Shown one piece after another: positions 35,830-45,018 of a DNA stretch of 64,000 nt. This DNA is from Micropruina sp. GTDB taxonomy: Bacteria > Actinomycetota > Actinomycetes > Propionibacteriales > Propionibacteriaceae. The position numbers and the translations under genes were made by a program. The stretch lies in contig JADJVZ010000013.1 of the NCBI GenBank assembly GCA_016716635.1, positions 372,001 to 436,000 of the forward strand, written 5' to 3'. Every line of letters starts with the position of its first letter. Position 1 is the first letter of the stretch. The notes under the pieces are model-generated. The model worked only from the letters and a program-made list of their open reading frames with translations. It was not told where the DNA came from and ran no database searches.

Positions 35830-36078
35830 TCAGCGGCTGGTGTCGCGCCGGGTCATCTCTTCGACGATCCAGCGCGCAGTCTCGCGGCGGCAGGCACCCG
35901 GGTCGCTGAAGCTGACAGCAAAGATCCCGGTGATTTCGGTGAGGGTCGGGACGCCCACCAGGCCCAGGATCGAATCAGCCTCCCGGGCGTACTCGTCCTC
36001 GGGGCCGCCGTCGAAGATCAGCCCCAGAGGATCGGCCTCCGCCAGGATCTTGATCATTTCGTCGCGGGTGATAGCCAT
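35830..36078 (-). CDS. Small acidic protein of unknown function
   Basis: 82 residues beginning MAITRDEMIKILAEADPLGL, rich in Asp and Glu, with FDGGPEDEYAREADSILGL in the middle and a basic end. Similar short proteins are annotated as hypothetical in actinobacteria. ATG 36078 is 7 nt after TAGTCT (complement), which lies inside the arm of the strong hairpin 36088-36127, so promoter and upstream terminator overlap. Confidence 0.65.
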   Translation of the reverse strand: MAITRDEMIKILAEADPLGLIFDGGPEDEYAREADSILGLVGVPTLTEITGIFAVSFSDPGACRRETARWIVEEMTRRDTSR

Positions 36079-36087
36079 GCCCGAAAG

Positions 36088-36127
36088 ACTACTGGGCGGC
36101 GGTCGTTACCGACCGCCGCCCAGTAGT
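36088..36127 (-). terminator. 18-bp perfect hairpin
   Basis: Arms 36088-36105 and 36110-36127 (ACTACTGGGCGG ... CCGCCCAGTAGT) with loop TTAC. On the minus strand it follows the coiled-coil gene ending at 36173 and is followed by CTTTC, so it is probably that operon's terminator. The distal arm contains the -10 of the next gene. Confidence 0.75.
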
Positions 36128-36172
36128 GCCAGCGCTTGCGACCCGTCTCGGCCGTGAGTGGTGGGCCTCGCC

Positions 36173-37207
36173 TTAGCCCTGCTCGTTGTGCGCCTGATCA
36201 TCGGCAGGCTGCTCGGTGGGAACCTCGTCGGCCGACTGGGCGGCCTTTGCCTTGGGCTTTGCCTTCTCGACGGGAGCCTCGGCCAGTTGCACCGCGGCGG
36301 CGCCCCCGCCCAAGGTGCCCAGCATCTGCCGGACGTTCGTCAACTGCGCCGTGATGGCGTCGCGACGGGAGGTGGCGGCGGCGAGCTCGCGCTCGGAATC
36401 GCGGCGGATCCTATCGGCGGTGGCGCGGGCCTGCTCAACCAAGCTGGCGGCCTCCTCGCGCGATGCCTTGAGGGCGGCGGCGGCCTCGGCGGCGGCGCGC
36501 TGCTTCGCGGCTTCGGCCTCGCGCTCGACGGCGGACAGTCGCTCTTCGGCCTGGGCCAGCGCGGCCTCATGCTGCTGCATCTGCGCGGCGAACTCAGCGG
36601 CAGACTTCTGACGACGCTCCTGCAACGTCTTCTCGAAGTCGGCGGCGGCAGCGGTGGCGAGGGCCTGCTGGTGCTCGTAGACGGCCTCGGCCTCTTCGCG
36701 GCGCGCGGTGGCCTCACGATCGGCGTGATCGAGGATGTCGTCCGCCTGACGCTTGGCGTCGCTGATTCGAGCCGTGGCGTCCGCCTCGGCCTTGGTCACG
36801 GCGTCGGCCGCGTCGCGCTCGGCGGTGGAACGCAGTGCCTCGACGTGAGCCTTGGTGTCTGCCTGCAGCTTGTCGGTCTCGGCCTTTGCCTTCGCGCGCA
36901 AGTCGTTGGCCTCAGCTTCGGCGAGGGTGAGCATTGATCCGACCCGCTTGCCCAGGTGCTCGTAGGTCGGCAGGGCGTCGTCGGACTTGGCCGCCTCGGC
37001 TTCGAGGGCGGCGATGCGCCGAGCATGGGCGTCCACAACCTGCGCAGCCGACAGGTGCGCGCTCTGGACCTTGGACAGTTCGACCGCCGTCTGCGCGGTC
37101 TCCGCGCGGGACGCCTCAAGCGAGTGCCGGAGGGTGGCGATATGCGGGTCGACTTCGGCGGGATCGTACCCGCGCAGGACGGATCGGAAGGTGTGCTGGT
37201 CGGTCAT
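36173..37207 (-). CDS. DivIVA-domain coiled-coil protein
   Basis: 344 residues. The N-terminus FRSVLRGYDPAEVDPHIATL matches the start of DivIVA-type membrane-curvature proteins. Almost all of 25-290 is heptad-patterned coiled coil rich in Ala, Glu, Arg. A Pro/Ala/Lys tail follows. Homologues such as DivIVA, Wag31 and Scy organise polar growth or division sites. It shares a 4-bp ATGA overlap with the upstream coiled-coil gene, so the two are co-translated and probably interact. Confidence 0.82.
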   Translation of the reverse strand: MTDQHTFRSVLRGYDPAEVDPHIATLRHSLEASRAETAQTAVELSKVQSAHLSAAQVVDAHARRIAALEAEAAKSDDALPTYEHLGKRVGSMLTLAEAEANDLRAKAKAETDKLQADTKAHVEALRSTAERDAADAVTKAEADATARISDAKRQADDILDHADREATARREEAEAVYEHQQALATAAAADFEKTLQERRQKSAAEFAAQMQQHEAALAQAEERLSAVEREAEAAKQRAAAEAAAALKASREEAASLVEQARATADRIRRDSERELAAATSRRDAITAQLTNVRQMLGTLGGGAAAVQLAEAPVEKAKPKAKAAQSADEVPTEQPADDQAHNEQG

Positions 37208-38628
37208 GACTGTGCCTCCTCGGCATCTGACGGGTTAGGACGTTCGGTGACGGCGAGGGCGTCGATAACCCCCGACAGGTGGCCCAGTTGGGCGACGATG
37301 TCATCACGGCGACGGGCGAGGCCGGCCACCTCAGTGCGAGCGCGCTCCAAGGCGAGGCGCGCCTCCTCGCGGACGGAGTCGGCGTCGGAGCGGGCCTTGG
37401 TCAGGAGCGCCACGGCCTCCTCGCGGGACGCACGGTTGCGGGTGAAGGCCTCGCGCTGCATCTTCTCGACCTCCGCGGTGACGTTCTCGCGTACGATCCG
37501 CGCCCCCTCTTCGGCGTCGGCGACGCGTCGGGTGGCGCGCTCGGTCTGGGTCGCGGCCTCGGCCTCGGCGGCGGCGCGGACCCGCTCACCCTCCTCCGCG
37601 GCAGCCTGTTTGGTCGCCGCGGCATCGGTTTCGGCGGCAGCCAAGAAGGCGCGAGCGCGGGCGAGTTGGTCCTCAGCCTCGGCGGCCGCCTCGGCGAGCG
37701 TCGCCCGGGCCTTGTGCTCAAGGGAGGCCCGCAGCAGTTCGACGTGGTGGCGCACCTCGCGGACGTGAGCCTCTTCGGTCGCCCGGGTGGAGTTGTGCAG
37801 GGCTTCCGCCTCGGCCCGGGCGCTGGCTTGAAGTTCGGCCACTGTCGATTGGGTCCACGCGAGTTGCGACTCTGCCTCGCCGACGATCCGCTCGTACTCT
37901 TCTTTGGCCTTGGCCGACAGTTCCTCCTGCTCGGCGGTGGTGCGAGCCCGGAGGTCGTCGAGTTCGGCGATCGTTGAGGCGCGTTCGTTCTCGACAGCCA
38001 GCCGGACGCCCGCGGCGTGCTCGGCGGCGGCGGCCGTCAACGTCGCGGCCTCCTCTTCGGCCCGCTGACGCAGAGAAGTCAGGTGTGCGTTCAGTTCGTT
38101 TTGGACGCGTCCGAGTTCGGCGTGGAAGCTATCGCGCGAGGCGGTGAGCTGCTGTTGATGCCCGGAGTACGACACGGCGAGGGCTTCGTGGACCTCGGTA
38201 GCCGCTGTGCGCCGGGACGCCACCAGGGCCTCACCCTTGGCGCGCGCCTCGGCCACGATGCGGGCGGCCTCGACGCGGGCTTCGGAGACCACTTCGTCAG
38301 CGGTGCGTTGGGCGGTGCTCGTGAGGAGGTTCGCCTGGGCGCTGGCGTCCGAAAGGTGAGCGACGGCATCCGTTTGCGCTTCGTCGAGACGTCGCTCAGC
38401 CGTGATCAAGGCTGCTTCGACCTCGCGGCGCTTCAAGGAGACGGCCTCCAGGGCAGCGGCCGTCTCGGCCCGCACTCGGACGGCTTCCTGAGCGGCGGCG
38501 CTGACCTCGGCTTGTGCTTCCGACCGGAGTCGGTCAGCCAGCTGCTGCGCCTGGTCGAGGATGTCGGTCGCCTGGCGCGTGAAATCGCTTCGCGTGACGC
38601 TCAAACCGACTTGCTCCACAGCGCTCAT
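37204..38628 (-). CDS. Long coiled-coil cytoskeletal protein (Scy/FilP-like)
   Basis: 474 residues, nearly continuous coiled coil with Ala, Glu, Arg and Gln and periodic Ala-Glu-Ala motifs (LRSEAQAEVSAAAQEAVRVR, RAFLAAAETDAAATKQAAAE). No enzymatic motif, no helix. The composition and partner suggest a polarity or cytoskeletal scaffold as in streptomycete Scy and FilP; this is inferred from architecture. ATG 38628 has AAGGA 7 nt upstream. First gene of a two-gene operon. Confidence 0.75.
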   Translation of the reverse strand: MSAVEQVGLSVTRSDFTRQATDILDQAQQLADRLRSEAQAEVSAAAQEAVRVRAETAAALEAVSLKRREVEAALITAERRLDEAQTDAVAHLSDASAQANLLTSTAQRTADEVVSEARVEAARIVAEARAKGEALVASRRTAATEVHEALAVSYSGHQQQLTASRDSFHAELGRVQNELNAHLTSLRQRAEEEAATLTAAAAEHAAGVRLAVENERASTIAELDDLRARTTAEQEELSAKAKEEYERIVGEAESQLAWTQSTVAELQASARAEAEALHNSTRATEEAHVREVRHHVELLRASLEHKARATLAEAAAEAEDQLARARAFLAAAETDAAATKQAAAEEGERVRAAAEAEAATQTERATRRVADAEEGARIVRENVTAEVEKMQREAFTRNRASREEAVALLTKARSDADSVREEARLALERARTEVAGLARRRDDIVAQLGHLSGVIDALAVTERPNPSDAEEAQS

Positions 38629-38734
38629 GATGGATCCTTAACACTACTAGCGCCAACTGTTCACTCCCAGGTCGGGAGCGATGTTGGCAAACGGAAGACA
38701 CCTGCGTCCCCGTCGCGAGCCATAGACTTCGGCC

Positions 38735-40168
38735 GTGCAATATGTGTCCACGCGGACGGGCGAGCCGGGCCCTGGTTTCTGTGACATCTTACTTGAGGGA
38801 TTGGCTCCCGATGGCGGTCTTTACGTGCCGGAGGTGTACCCCCGCCTCACCCCTGAGACGTTGGCGACCTGGCGTCGGACGCTCGCGGCCGATGGCTACG
38901 CCGGACTCGCCTTCGAGGTGCTGCGGCTGTTCGCTGACGACATCCCCGCCGACGACCTCCGCGCCATCTGTGAGCGCGCCTACGCGTCCGGTGCGTTCTC
39001 CACCCCCGACGTGGTGACAGTGACGCAGGTGGACGAAGAGCTGTACCTCGGCCACCTCTCCAACGGACCGACGGCAGCCTTCAAAGACATGGCCATGCAG
39101 TTGTTGGGCGAACTGTTCGACTACGAGCTGGGTCGTCGCCACGCGGACCTCAACGTGCTGGGCGCCACCTCCGGCGACACCGGGTCCTCAGCCGAATACG
39201 CCATGATCGGCAAGCACAACGTCCGGGTGTTCATGCTCACCCCGGCCGGACGCATGACCCCGTTCCAGCAGGCCCAAATGTTCGGGCTCGACGAACCGAA
39301 CATCATCAATATCGCCATCGACGGTGTCTTCGATGACTGCCAGGACCTGGTGAAGGCCATCAACGCGGACGCGGGTTTCAAGGCCGAGCACCGCCTCGGC
39401 GCCGTCAACTCGATCAACTTCGCCCGGCTCGTCGCTCAGGTCGTCTACTACGTGGCGTTGTGGTTGCGGGTGACCACCCGCGACGATCAGCGGGTCTCGT
39501 TCTGCGTCCCCACGGGCAATTTCGGCAACATCTGTGCCGGGCACATCGCCCGGGAGATGGGGCTCCCGATCGAGACGCTCGTCCTTGCTACCAACGAGAA
39601 CAACGTCTTGGACGAGTTCTTCCGGACGGGGGTCTATCGGGTGCGTTCCTCCTCCGAAACCCTCGCCACCTCGAGCCCGAGCATGGACATCTCCAAGGCG
39701 TCCAACTTCGAACGGTTCATCTTCGACCTGATGGGACGCGACGCGGACGTCGTGGCCGACCTCTTCGGACGGCGCCTGGACGTCGATGGCTACTTCGACT
39801 TGTCGACGACCCCGGAGTTCGCCGGTCTCCGGGAGCGTTTCGGCTTCGAATCGGGTACCTCGTCGCACACCGATCGGGTAGCGATGATCCGCGAGTTGTG
39901 GTCCAGCGCGGAGATCCTCATCGACCCGCACACCGCCGACGGCGTCCAGGTGGCGCAGGCGTTCGTCCAAGTGGGGGTCCCGATGCTGGTGCTGGAGACG
40001 GCTCTGCCGGTGAAGTTCGCCGAGACGATCACTGAGGCGGTGGGGCTCGTGCCAGAGGTGCCGGAGCGGTTCGTCGGTCTCCTGGATCGACCCCGCCACG
40101 TTATTGATCTGCCGAACGAGATCGGTCCCTTGAAGGCGCTGATCCGCGATCGGGATATCCAGGCGTAG
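38735..40168 (+). CDS. thrC: Threonine synthase
   Basis: 477-residue PLP enzyme converting O-phosphohomoserine to threonine in the cytosol. It is the long (E. coli/yeast-like) class: N-terminal YVSTRTGEPGPGFCDILLEGLAPDGGLYVP, PLP Lys117 in GPTAAFKDMAMQLLGE, LGATSGDTGSSAEYA, VPTGNFGNICAGHIARE and FEVVATNENNV-like LATNENNVLDEFF. GTG 38735 is 6 nt after TAGACT. Alone, divergent from the coiled-coil operon. Confidence 0.95.
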   Translation: MQYVSTRTGEPGPGFCDILLEGLAPDGGLYVPEVYPRLTPETLATWRRTLAADGYAGLAFEVLRLFADDIPADDLRAICERAYASGAFSTPDVVTVTQVDEELYLGHLSNGPTAAFKDMAMQLLGELFDYELGRRHADLNVLGATSGDTGSSAEYAMIGKHNVRVFMLTPAGRMTPFQQAQMFGLDEPNIINIAIDGVFDDCQDLVKAINADAGFKAEHRLGAVNSINFARLVAQVVYYVALWLRVTTRDDQRVSFCVPTGNFGNICAGHIAREMGLPIETLVLATNENNVLDEFFRTGVYRVRSSSETLATSSPSMDISKASNFERFIFDLMGRDADVVADLFGRRLDVDGYFDLSTTPEFAGLRERFGFESGTSSHTDRVAMIRELWSSAEILIDPHTADGVQVAQAFVQVGVPMLVLETALPVKFAETITEAVGLVPEVPERFVGLLDRPRHVIDLPNEIGPLKALIRDRDIQA

Positions 40169-40258
40169 GCGCCCGAAATCCCGCTGAGTTCGGCACCTAA
40201 GTAACGGTGTGGCAAACCACGGCCGACCTGACCCGCTTCGGTTGGACGAGTTTCGTCC

Positions 40259-40290
40259 GGTTCAGAGGAGAGCTCCCTCTCCTCCGAACC
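40259..40290 (+). terminator. Terminator hairpin after thrC
   Basis: GGTTC, A, GAGGAGAG, loop CTCC, CTCTCCTC, C, GAACC: a 13-bp stem with one mismatch, 90 bp after the thrC stop. The rest of 40169-40408 shows no gene. Confidence 0.65.
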
Positions 40291-40408
40291 ACCAAATCAA
40301 ACTACTAATGCCCCTTCGTGGCCGGCCGTAGGCGAGCTATGGGTCTTAGATCTGCATGATTCGGGTGAGGGCGGGGGTTGTGTCGGTGGCACCGACTACG
40401 GTGGCGGC

Positions 40409-40930
40409 ATGGAAACCCCGACTGTGATTCCCACCGAGGACAAAGACTGGACCTTCGTCATCACCGACGGCTGCGCCGAGTGTGGCTTCGTGCCGCCGGA
40501 TCCACGCGAGGTCGCCGACCGCGTGCGGGCCATGCTGCCGTTCTGGCAAGAACGGTTGACGCGCTCGGACGCCACGATCCGCCCGGCGCCGACGACCTGG
40601 TCGCCGACGGAGTACGCGTGCCACGTCCGCGACGTTTTCAATCTCTTCGCCGAACGGCTGCGGCTCATCGTCGCCCTCGACAACCCCCAGTTCGAGAATT
40701 GGGACCAGGACGCCACCGCTGTCGCCAAGCAGTACTGGCGGCAAGACCCCGCCGTGGTGTCGACCGAGTTGGAGCTGGCCGGGCAGAAGTCCGCGAACGC
40801 CTTTGATTCGGTGCGCAACAGCGAGTGGCGGCGTCCGGGACGTCGGTCCAACGGCTCGGTGTTCACCGCCGGCACGCTCGCCGTCTATTTCCTGCACGAC
40901 GTGGAGCATCACGTCCACGACGTGAGCTGA
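40409..40930 (+). CDS. DinB-fold (maleylpyruvate isomerase-like) protein
   Basis: 173 residues. The four-helix fold is suggested by RAMLPFWQERLTRSD, TTWSPTEYACHVRDVFNLFAERL (His, Arg) and the C-terminal FLHDVEHHVHDV with clustered histidines for a metal site. Start ATG 40409 is 6 nt after TACGGT. The next gene starts 9 bp after its stop, so both may form an operon. Function unknown. Confidence 0.82.
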   Translation: METPTVIPTEDKDWTFVITDGCAECGFVPPDPREVADRVRAMLPFWQERLTRSDATIRPAPTTWSPTEYACHVRDVFNLFAERLRLIVALDNPQFENWDQDATAVAKQYWRQDPAVVSTELELAGQKSANAFDSVRNSEWRRPGRRSNGSVFTAGTLAVYFLHDVEHHVHDVS

Positions 40931-40938
40931 GCCACTCG

Positions 40939-42000
40939 GTGAGCGAGCTGTCGCTGCTGCGGATCGTGGCGCAGGGGCTGGCCGGTCCCCGCGCGAGCGC
41001 TCCGGAGGGCGTGGTGGCGAGGCTGTCGTGCGTCCAGGCGCAAGAACTGCCCGGGGCACTGGAATCCGTGGCGCAGCGTACGACCTCGGCGCAGGTGGCG
41101 GACGTCCGCGAGGCGCTCTCGCGGGGCACGATCGTCCGCTCGTGGACCCAACGTGGCACCTTGCATCTGGCGGCGGCCGCGGACCTGGCCTGGATCCTCG
41201 CGCTCACCGCCGAACGCACCTTCTCGAACGCCACCCAGCGCTACCGCCAACTCGGCATCGATGAAACCGTGATCGCCCGGGCCTGCACCGCTATCGAGTC
41301 GATGCTGGCCGAGAAGACGGCGCTCACTCGCGCCGAGATCATGGCCCGCTGGGGGCTCGAAGGGCTGACCGATGTGCCGCAGCGGGGCATCCACCTCATC
41401 GCCATTCTGTGCCGACGTCTGGTGTTGGTTCAGGGCCCACCGCACCCCACCAACGCTCGCGAGCAGCTCTTCGTGGCCGCTGACGCGTGGCTGCCCGCCC
41501 AAGCCTCGCTCGACCGAGACGAGGCGCTGGCGCGCTGGGTGCGGGCCTTCTTCCTGGGGCACGGACCGGCGCCGGTCAACGAGTTTGCGCGCTGGACCGG
41601 CCTGCCCCTCGGGGACGCCCGCCGGGGCTTGGACGCCGTTCGCGCCGAGTTAGCCGCTGTTGACATCGGAGGCGTCACGCACTGGATGGCTCCCGATCTC
41701 CCGGATCGGCTGGCGGCCAGCCGCGGCGAGGCGCGCGGGGTGCTGCTGCTGCCGGGCTTCGATGAGTTGCTTCTGGGCTACCTCGACCGCTCGGCCACCA
41801 TCGGTCCCGAGCACGCGGAACGCTTTTGCCCTGGCGGCAACGGGGTCTTCCGTCCGACGATCGTCCACGACGGACGCGTGGTGGGCCTCTGGCGCTGGGA
41901 CCGCACCAAGCGCCACATCGAGCCCGAGATCTTCGACGGGGAGGTCACGCCTGCGGTTCGCGAGGCGATCGTCCGCCGCGAGGCGATGGCGGCACCATGA
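40939..42000 (+). CDS. Winged-helix DNA-binding domain protein (HTH_42/YcaQ-like)
   Basis: 353 residues. Characteristic parts are VVARLSCVQAQELPGALESVAQR, IVRSWTQRGTLHLAAAADLAWI, FARWTGLPLGDARRGLDAV and the end VHDGRVVGLWRWDRTKRHIEPEIFDG. The family contains E. coli YcaQ (interstrand-crosslink glycosylase) and many uncharacterised actinobacterial proteins; QAQ near the N-terminus is the expected position of the glycosylase QxQ motif. GTG 40939 is the start nearest the preceding stop. The 3' end overlaps the convergent VanZ gene by 56 bp. Confidence 0.8.
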   Translation: MSELSLLRIVAQGLAGPRASAPEGVVARLSCVQAQELPGALESVAQRTTSAQVADVREALSRGTIVRSWTQRGTLHLAAAADLAWILALTAERTFSNATQRYRQLGIDETVIARACTAIESMLAEKTALTRAEIMARWGLEGLTDVPQRGIHLIAILCRRLVLVQGPPHPTNAREQLFVAADAWLPAQASLDRDEALARWVRAFFLGHGPAPVNEFARWTGLPLGDARRGLDAVRAELAAVDIGGVTHWMAPDLPDRLAASRGEARGVLLLPGFDELLLGYLDRSATIGPEHAERFCPGGNGVFRPTIVHDGRVVGLWRWDRTKRHIEPEIFDGEVTPAVREAIVRREAMAAP

Positions 42001-42907
42001 CGTACGTGGCCCCGCTGAGCAGCCCGGAGAGCCCCCGGCCTTGCGTGAACGGCACCATGACGGCGTCCGCGACAAGGGGAATGAACCACACCAACGACAT
42101 CGGGGCCACCTGAGGAATGACTGGGCCCACGAAGGTGGCCACGAGCCACGGGCCGGGGATGACGAGGGCGCGCGCCAGGCGCTGCCACCAGGTGCCGGAT
42201 CCGGGCCACGTCGGACGCACTCCGGCGAGCCACTCCCCCAGGGAGCCGCGGCCGAGGAGGGCGGGCACGGCGAAAATAGCGCCCCAGGCGGCGACGTTAA
42301 TCAGCCACCACTCGACCATGAAGATCTCCCAGGGCTGCACGCGCAGATACGCCACCGCGAACATCATTGCTCGAAGACCTGCCACCACCCACGCCACCAT
42401 GGCGGCGTCCAGCACCATCCCCGTCCAGCGGCGCGCGACCAGGGTCTCGCCTCTCCGCCACACCAGGCAGGCACCCAGGATCGCGCCAGTGGTGTTGTTC
42501 AGGACGTCGTTGACGTCGGCATAGCGATAGGCGCAGGGGATGGTCCCCCACAGCCCCGACAGTTGCGAGGCCTCAATGAAGATCGACACCCCAAATCCGA
42601 TCAGCGCAGCTGAGGCCACGCCGCGCCGCGTGATCAGTCGGACGAACATCCCGAGGGGCACGAACAGGGCGATGTTCGCGGCGACTTCGAGCGCCGTTCG
42701 ATGCCACGGCTGGCCCGCACCGAGCGCGCGAGCGATGTACTCGACAAAGGCCAGGGGGTAGAGGGCCAGGCCCACCTCGGGGTGGGCCGCACACCACGAG
42801 CGTGGGTCGGCGGGTAGCGGAAGCAGCGTGATCCAAAGCACCCCGACCAGGTAGGCCGCGGCGAGAGGGATCAGCAGCCAGCGAAAGGGGCGGGTGACTG
42901 CGGACAC
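41945..42907 (-). CDS. VanZ-like membrane protein
   Basis: 320 residues, about seven or eight helices. The VanZ core is ANIALFVPLGMFVRL, then FGVSIFIEASQL and YRYADVNDVLNNTTGAILG. VanZ domains give low-level teicoplanin resistance in enterococci, but most are of unknown role. The C-terminal half adds membrane segments and a basic tail. GTG 42907 is 6 nt after TAGGCT (complement). Confidence 0.85.
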   Translation of the reverse strand: MSAVTRPFRWLLIPLAAAYLVGVLWITLLPLPADPRSWCAAHPEVGLALYPLAFVEYIARALGAGQPWHRTALEVAANIALFVPLGMFVRLITRRGVASAALIGFGVSIFIEASQLSGLWGTIPCAYRYADVNDVLNNTTGAILGACLVWRRGETLVARRWTGMVLDAAMVAWVVAGLRAMMFAVAYLRVQPWEIFMVEWWLINVAAWGAIFAVPALLGRGSLGEWLAGVRPTWPGSGTWWQRLARALVIPGPWLVATFVGPVIPQVAPMSLVWFIPLVADAVMVPFTQGRGLSGLLSGATYVMVPPSPRGGRSPREPQA

Positions 42908-42951
42908 GCGGCTAGCCTAGGGCGCCTCGAGAACCCCTGCCCCTTGGGTGC

Positions 42952-43434
42952 CTAAACGGGGAGCGCTCTGCCCTCCTTGACCGTCTTCATGGTGATGAGG
43001 CTCTTGATCGAGATCACGCCGGGCAACTCACCCAGTTGCTCGGTGAACACCTTGTGATAGGCCTCCAGATCGGCCACGGCCACGGTGAGCAGATAGTCCG
43101 CCTCGCCGGCGATCAGGTAGCACGCCAGCACGTCGTCCAGCTTCTCCACGGCTTCCTCGAAGGCCGCCATGGTCTCGCGGCGCTGGTCGGTGAGTTCGAC
43201 CATGACCAGGACGTCCAGGTTGCGACGCAACATCACCGGATTGAGGACGGCCGCATACCCCGTGATGAAGCCGCGATGCTCGAGAAAGCGGATCCGCCGC
43301 AGGCACGGCGACGGGGTGAGGCCCACCTCACGGGCGATGTCGACGTTGGTCCGACGACCGTCTTGCTGGAGGAGGCGCAGGATGTGGCGATCGACGTCGT
43401 CCAGGTCGGGGATGTCCATTTCAGGGGTTGGCAT
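42952..43434 (-). CDS. Lrp/AsnC-family regulator (AldR-like)
   Basis: 160 residues. N-terminal winged helix: DDVDRHILRLLQQDGRRTNVDIAREVGLTPSPCLRRIRFLE. C-terminal RAM ligand domain: VLACYLIAGEADYLLTVAVADLEAYHKVF and ISIKSLITMKTVKEGRALPV. It is divergent from ald across 150 bp, the arrangement of mycobacterial AldR and ald, so it probably activates alanine dehydrogenase in response to an amino acid. No perfect operator was found in 43435-43584. Confidence 0.9.
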   Translation of the reverse strand: MPTPEMDIPDLDDVDRHILRLLQQDGRRTNVDIAREVGLTPSPCLRRIRFLEHRGFITGYAAVLNPVMLRRNLDVLVMVELTDQRRETMAAFEEAVEKLDDVLACYLIAGEADYLLTVAVADLEAYHKVFTEQLGELPGVISIKSLITMKTVKEGRALPV

Positions 43435-43584
43435 AAAGAGACTTTCATTGGTGTAGTTCGCGCAGGTTCATGCTAGCAACATCGCCTACGGAGCCCTTTT
43501 GGGGCACCACATGTCGTGTCTATGGCAGTAATCTGCTGCTCATCGGAGCACTGGACTCCGGACCATGGACCACGGAGAAATGCC

Positions 43585-44700
43585 ATGAAGATCGGTGTCC
43601 CCACTGAGGTTAAGAACAACGAGTACCGCGTCGCCATCACCCCGGCGGGCGTCCTGGAGCTGGTCAATCATGGCCACCAGGTGTTCGTCCAGGCGGGCGC
43701 GGGTGACGGCTCCGCCATCCCCGATGCCGACTACGTTGCTCAGGGCGCCACGATCGTCGACGACGCGGACGAGGTCTGGGGCGCGGCCGACATGGTGCTG
43801 AAGGTCAAGGAGCCGATCGCCTCGGAGTACCACCGCCTCCGCGAGGATCTCGTGCTGTTCACCTACTTGCACCTCGCGGCCGACAAGCCGTTGACGCAGG
43901 AACTCATGGCCAAGAAGGTCACGGGTATCGCCTACGAGACGGTGCAACTGCCCTCGGGCATGCTGCCGCTGCTCTACCCGATGTCCGAGGTGGCGGGCTG
44001 CCTCGCCCCGCAGGTCGGCGCTCATGCGTTGATGAAGGCGCAGGGCGGTCGCGGCACGCTCATGGGCAGCGTCGGCGGTGTCGCCAACGCCAAGGTGGTC
44101 GTCCTCGGGGGCGGCGTTGCCGGCCAGAACGCGGCCAACATTGCCCTCGGCATGGGCGCGGACGTGACGGTGCTCGACACCGACCTCGACAAGCTGCGCC
44201 TCACCTTCTGGCGCTACGAGAACCGGGTGCAGGGCATTGCGTCCAACCGGATGAGCATCCGCGAGCAGGTTCTCGGCGCTGACCTGGTGATCGGCACGGT
44301 GTTGATCCCTGGCGCGCGCGCCCCGAAGCTCGTCACCAATGATCTGGTCGCTCAGATGAAGCCGGGCTCGGTGCTCGTCGATGTGGCCATCGACCAGGGC
44401 GGCTGCTTCGAGGATTCCCACGCCACCACCCACGCCGATCCGACGTTCCAGGTGCACAACTCGATCTTCTACTGCGTGGCGAACATGCCGGGCGCGGTGC
44501 CGAACACGTCCACCTGGGCGCTGACCAACGCGACCCTGCCCTATGCCCTGCAGTTGGCCAACAAGGGCTGGCGCAAGGCGCTGATCGACAACGCGCCGCT
44601 CGGTTTGGGGCTCAACACCTTCGGCGGCGCCGTCACCTACAAGGCCGTCGCCGACGATCTGGACCTGCCGTATGCGTCCCTGGCGAGCGTCCTGGCCTGA
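43585..44700 (+). CDS. ald: Alanine dehydrogenase
   Basis: 371 residues, usual length. Interconverts alanine and pyruvate with NAD(H) and ammonia. Motifs are MKIGVPTEVKNNEYRVAITPAG, KVKEPIASEY (substrate Lys), FTYLHLAADKPLT (catalytic His), VVVLGGGVAGQNAANIALGMGADV (Rossmann fold) and DVAIDQGGCFEDSHATTH (catalytic Asp). ATG 43585 has GGAG 6 nt upstream. Divergent lrp-type gene is the likely activator. Confidence 0.96.
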   Translation: MKIGVPTEVKNNEYRVAITPAGVLELVNHGHQVFVQAGAGDGSAIPDADYVAQGATIVDDADEVWGAADMVLKVKEPIASEYHRLREDLVLFTYLHLAADKPLTQELMAKKVTGIAYETVQLPSGMLPLLYPMSEVAGCLAPQVGAHALMKAQGGRGTLMGSVGGVANAKVVVLGGGVAGQNAANIALGMGADVTVLDTDLDKLRLTFWRYENRVQGIASNRMSIREQVLGADLVIGTVLIPGARAPKLVTNDLVAQMKPGSVLVDVAIDQGGCFEDSHATTHADPTFQVHNSIFYCVANMPGAVPNTSTWALTNATLPYALQLANKGWRKALIDNAPLGLGLNTFGGAVTYKAVADDLDLPYASLASVLA

Positions 44701-44982
44701 TCGCCCAGCGTCCTGGGTGGCCTCGTGTTTCTTGGCTGATGGCTGAGCGTGGCCTTGGGCGCGTTCTTCGTCCGGGCTTCGGAGCCCTAAGAGCCCTTCA
44801 CTGGCGTTCGTGCGTCTGTTCCCTGGTGCTCTGGCGAGCCTTTCCGGTGTGGGGGTGCCCCGCTGCTCATGGTGGGACGCCGTGCCCGGCCGACAAGGGC
44901 GCCTGACGGCGTCGCTTCGCGATGGGCCTGCGGCCGCCTCTCGAGGCCGGCCATTTCTTCGTCCCACCTGCCCCTTCTGTCC

Positions 44983-45018
44983 ACCTTGCTGGCGTCGTGC
45001 GTGTTTGCTGGCGATATA
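44983..45018. repeat. TTGCTGGCG palindrome D, left half (split by IS)
   Basis: ACCTTGCTGGCG, spacer, GTTTGCTGGCGA and TATA. Its partner resumes at 46684. The preceding stretch 44701-44982 after ald holds no recognisable gene or signal. Confidence 0.85.

Noticed and set aside
43540..44967. 475-codon minus-strand frame over ald
   Set aside because: Antisense to an unambiguous alanine dehydrogenase; no recognisable motifs.
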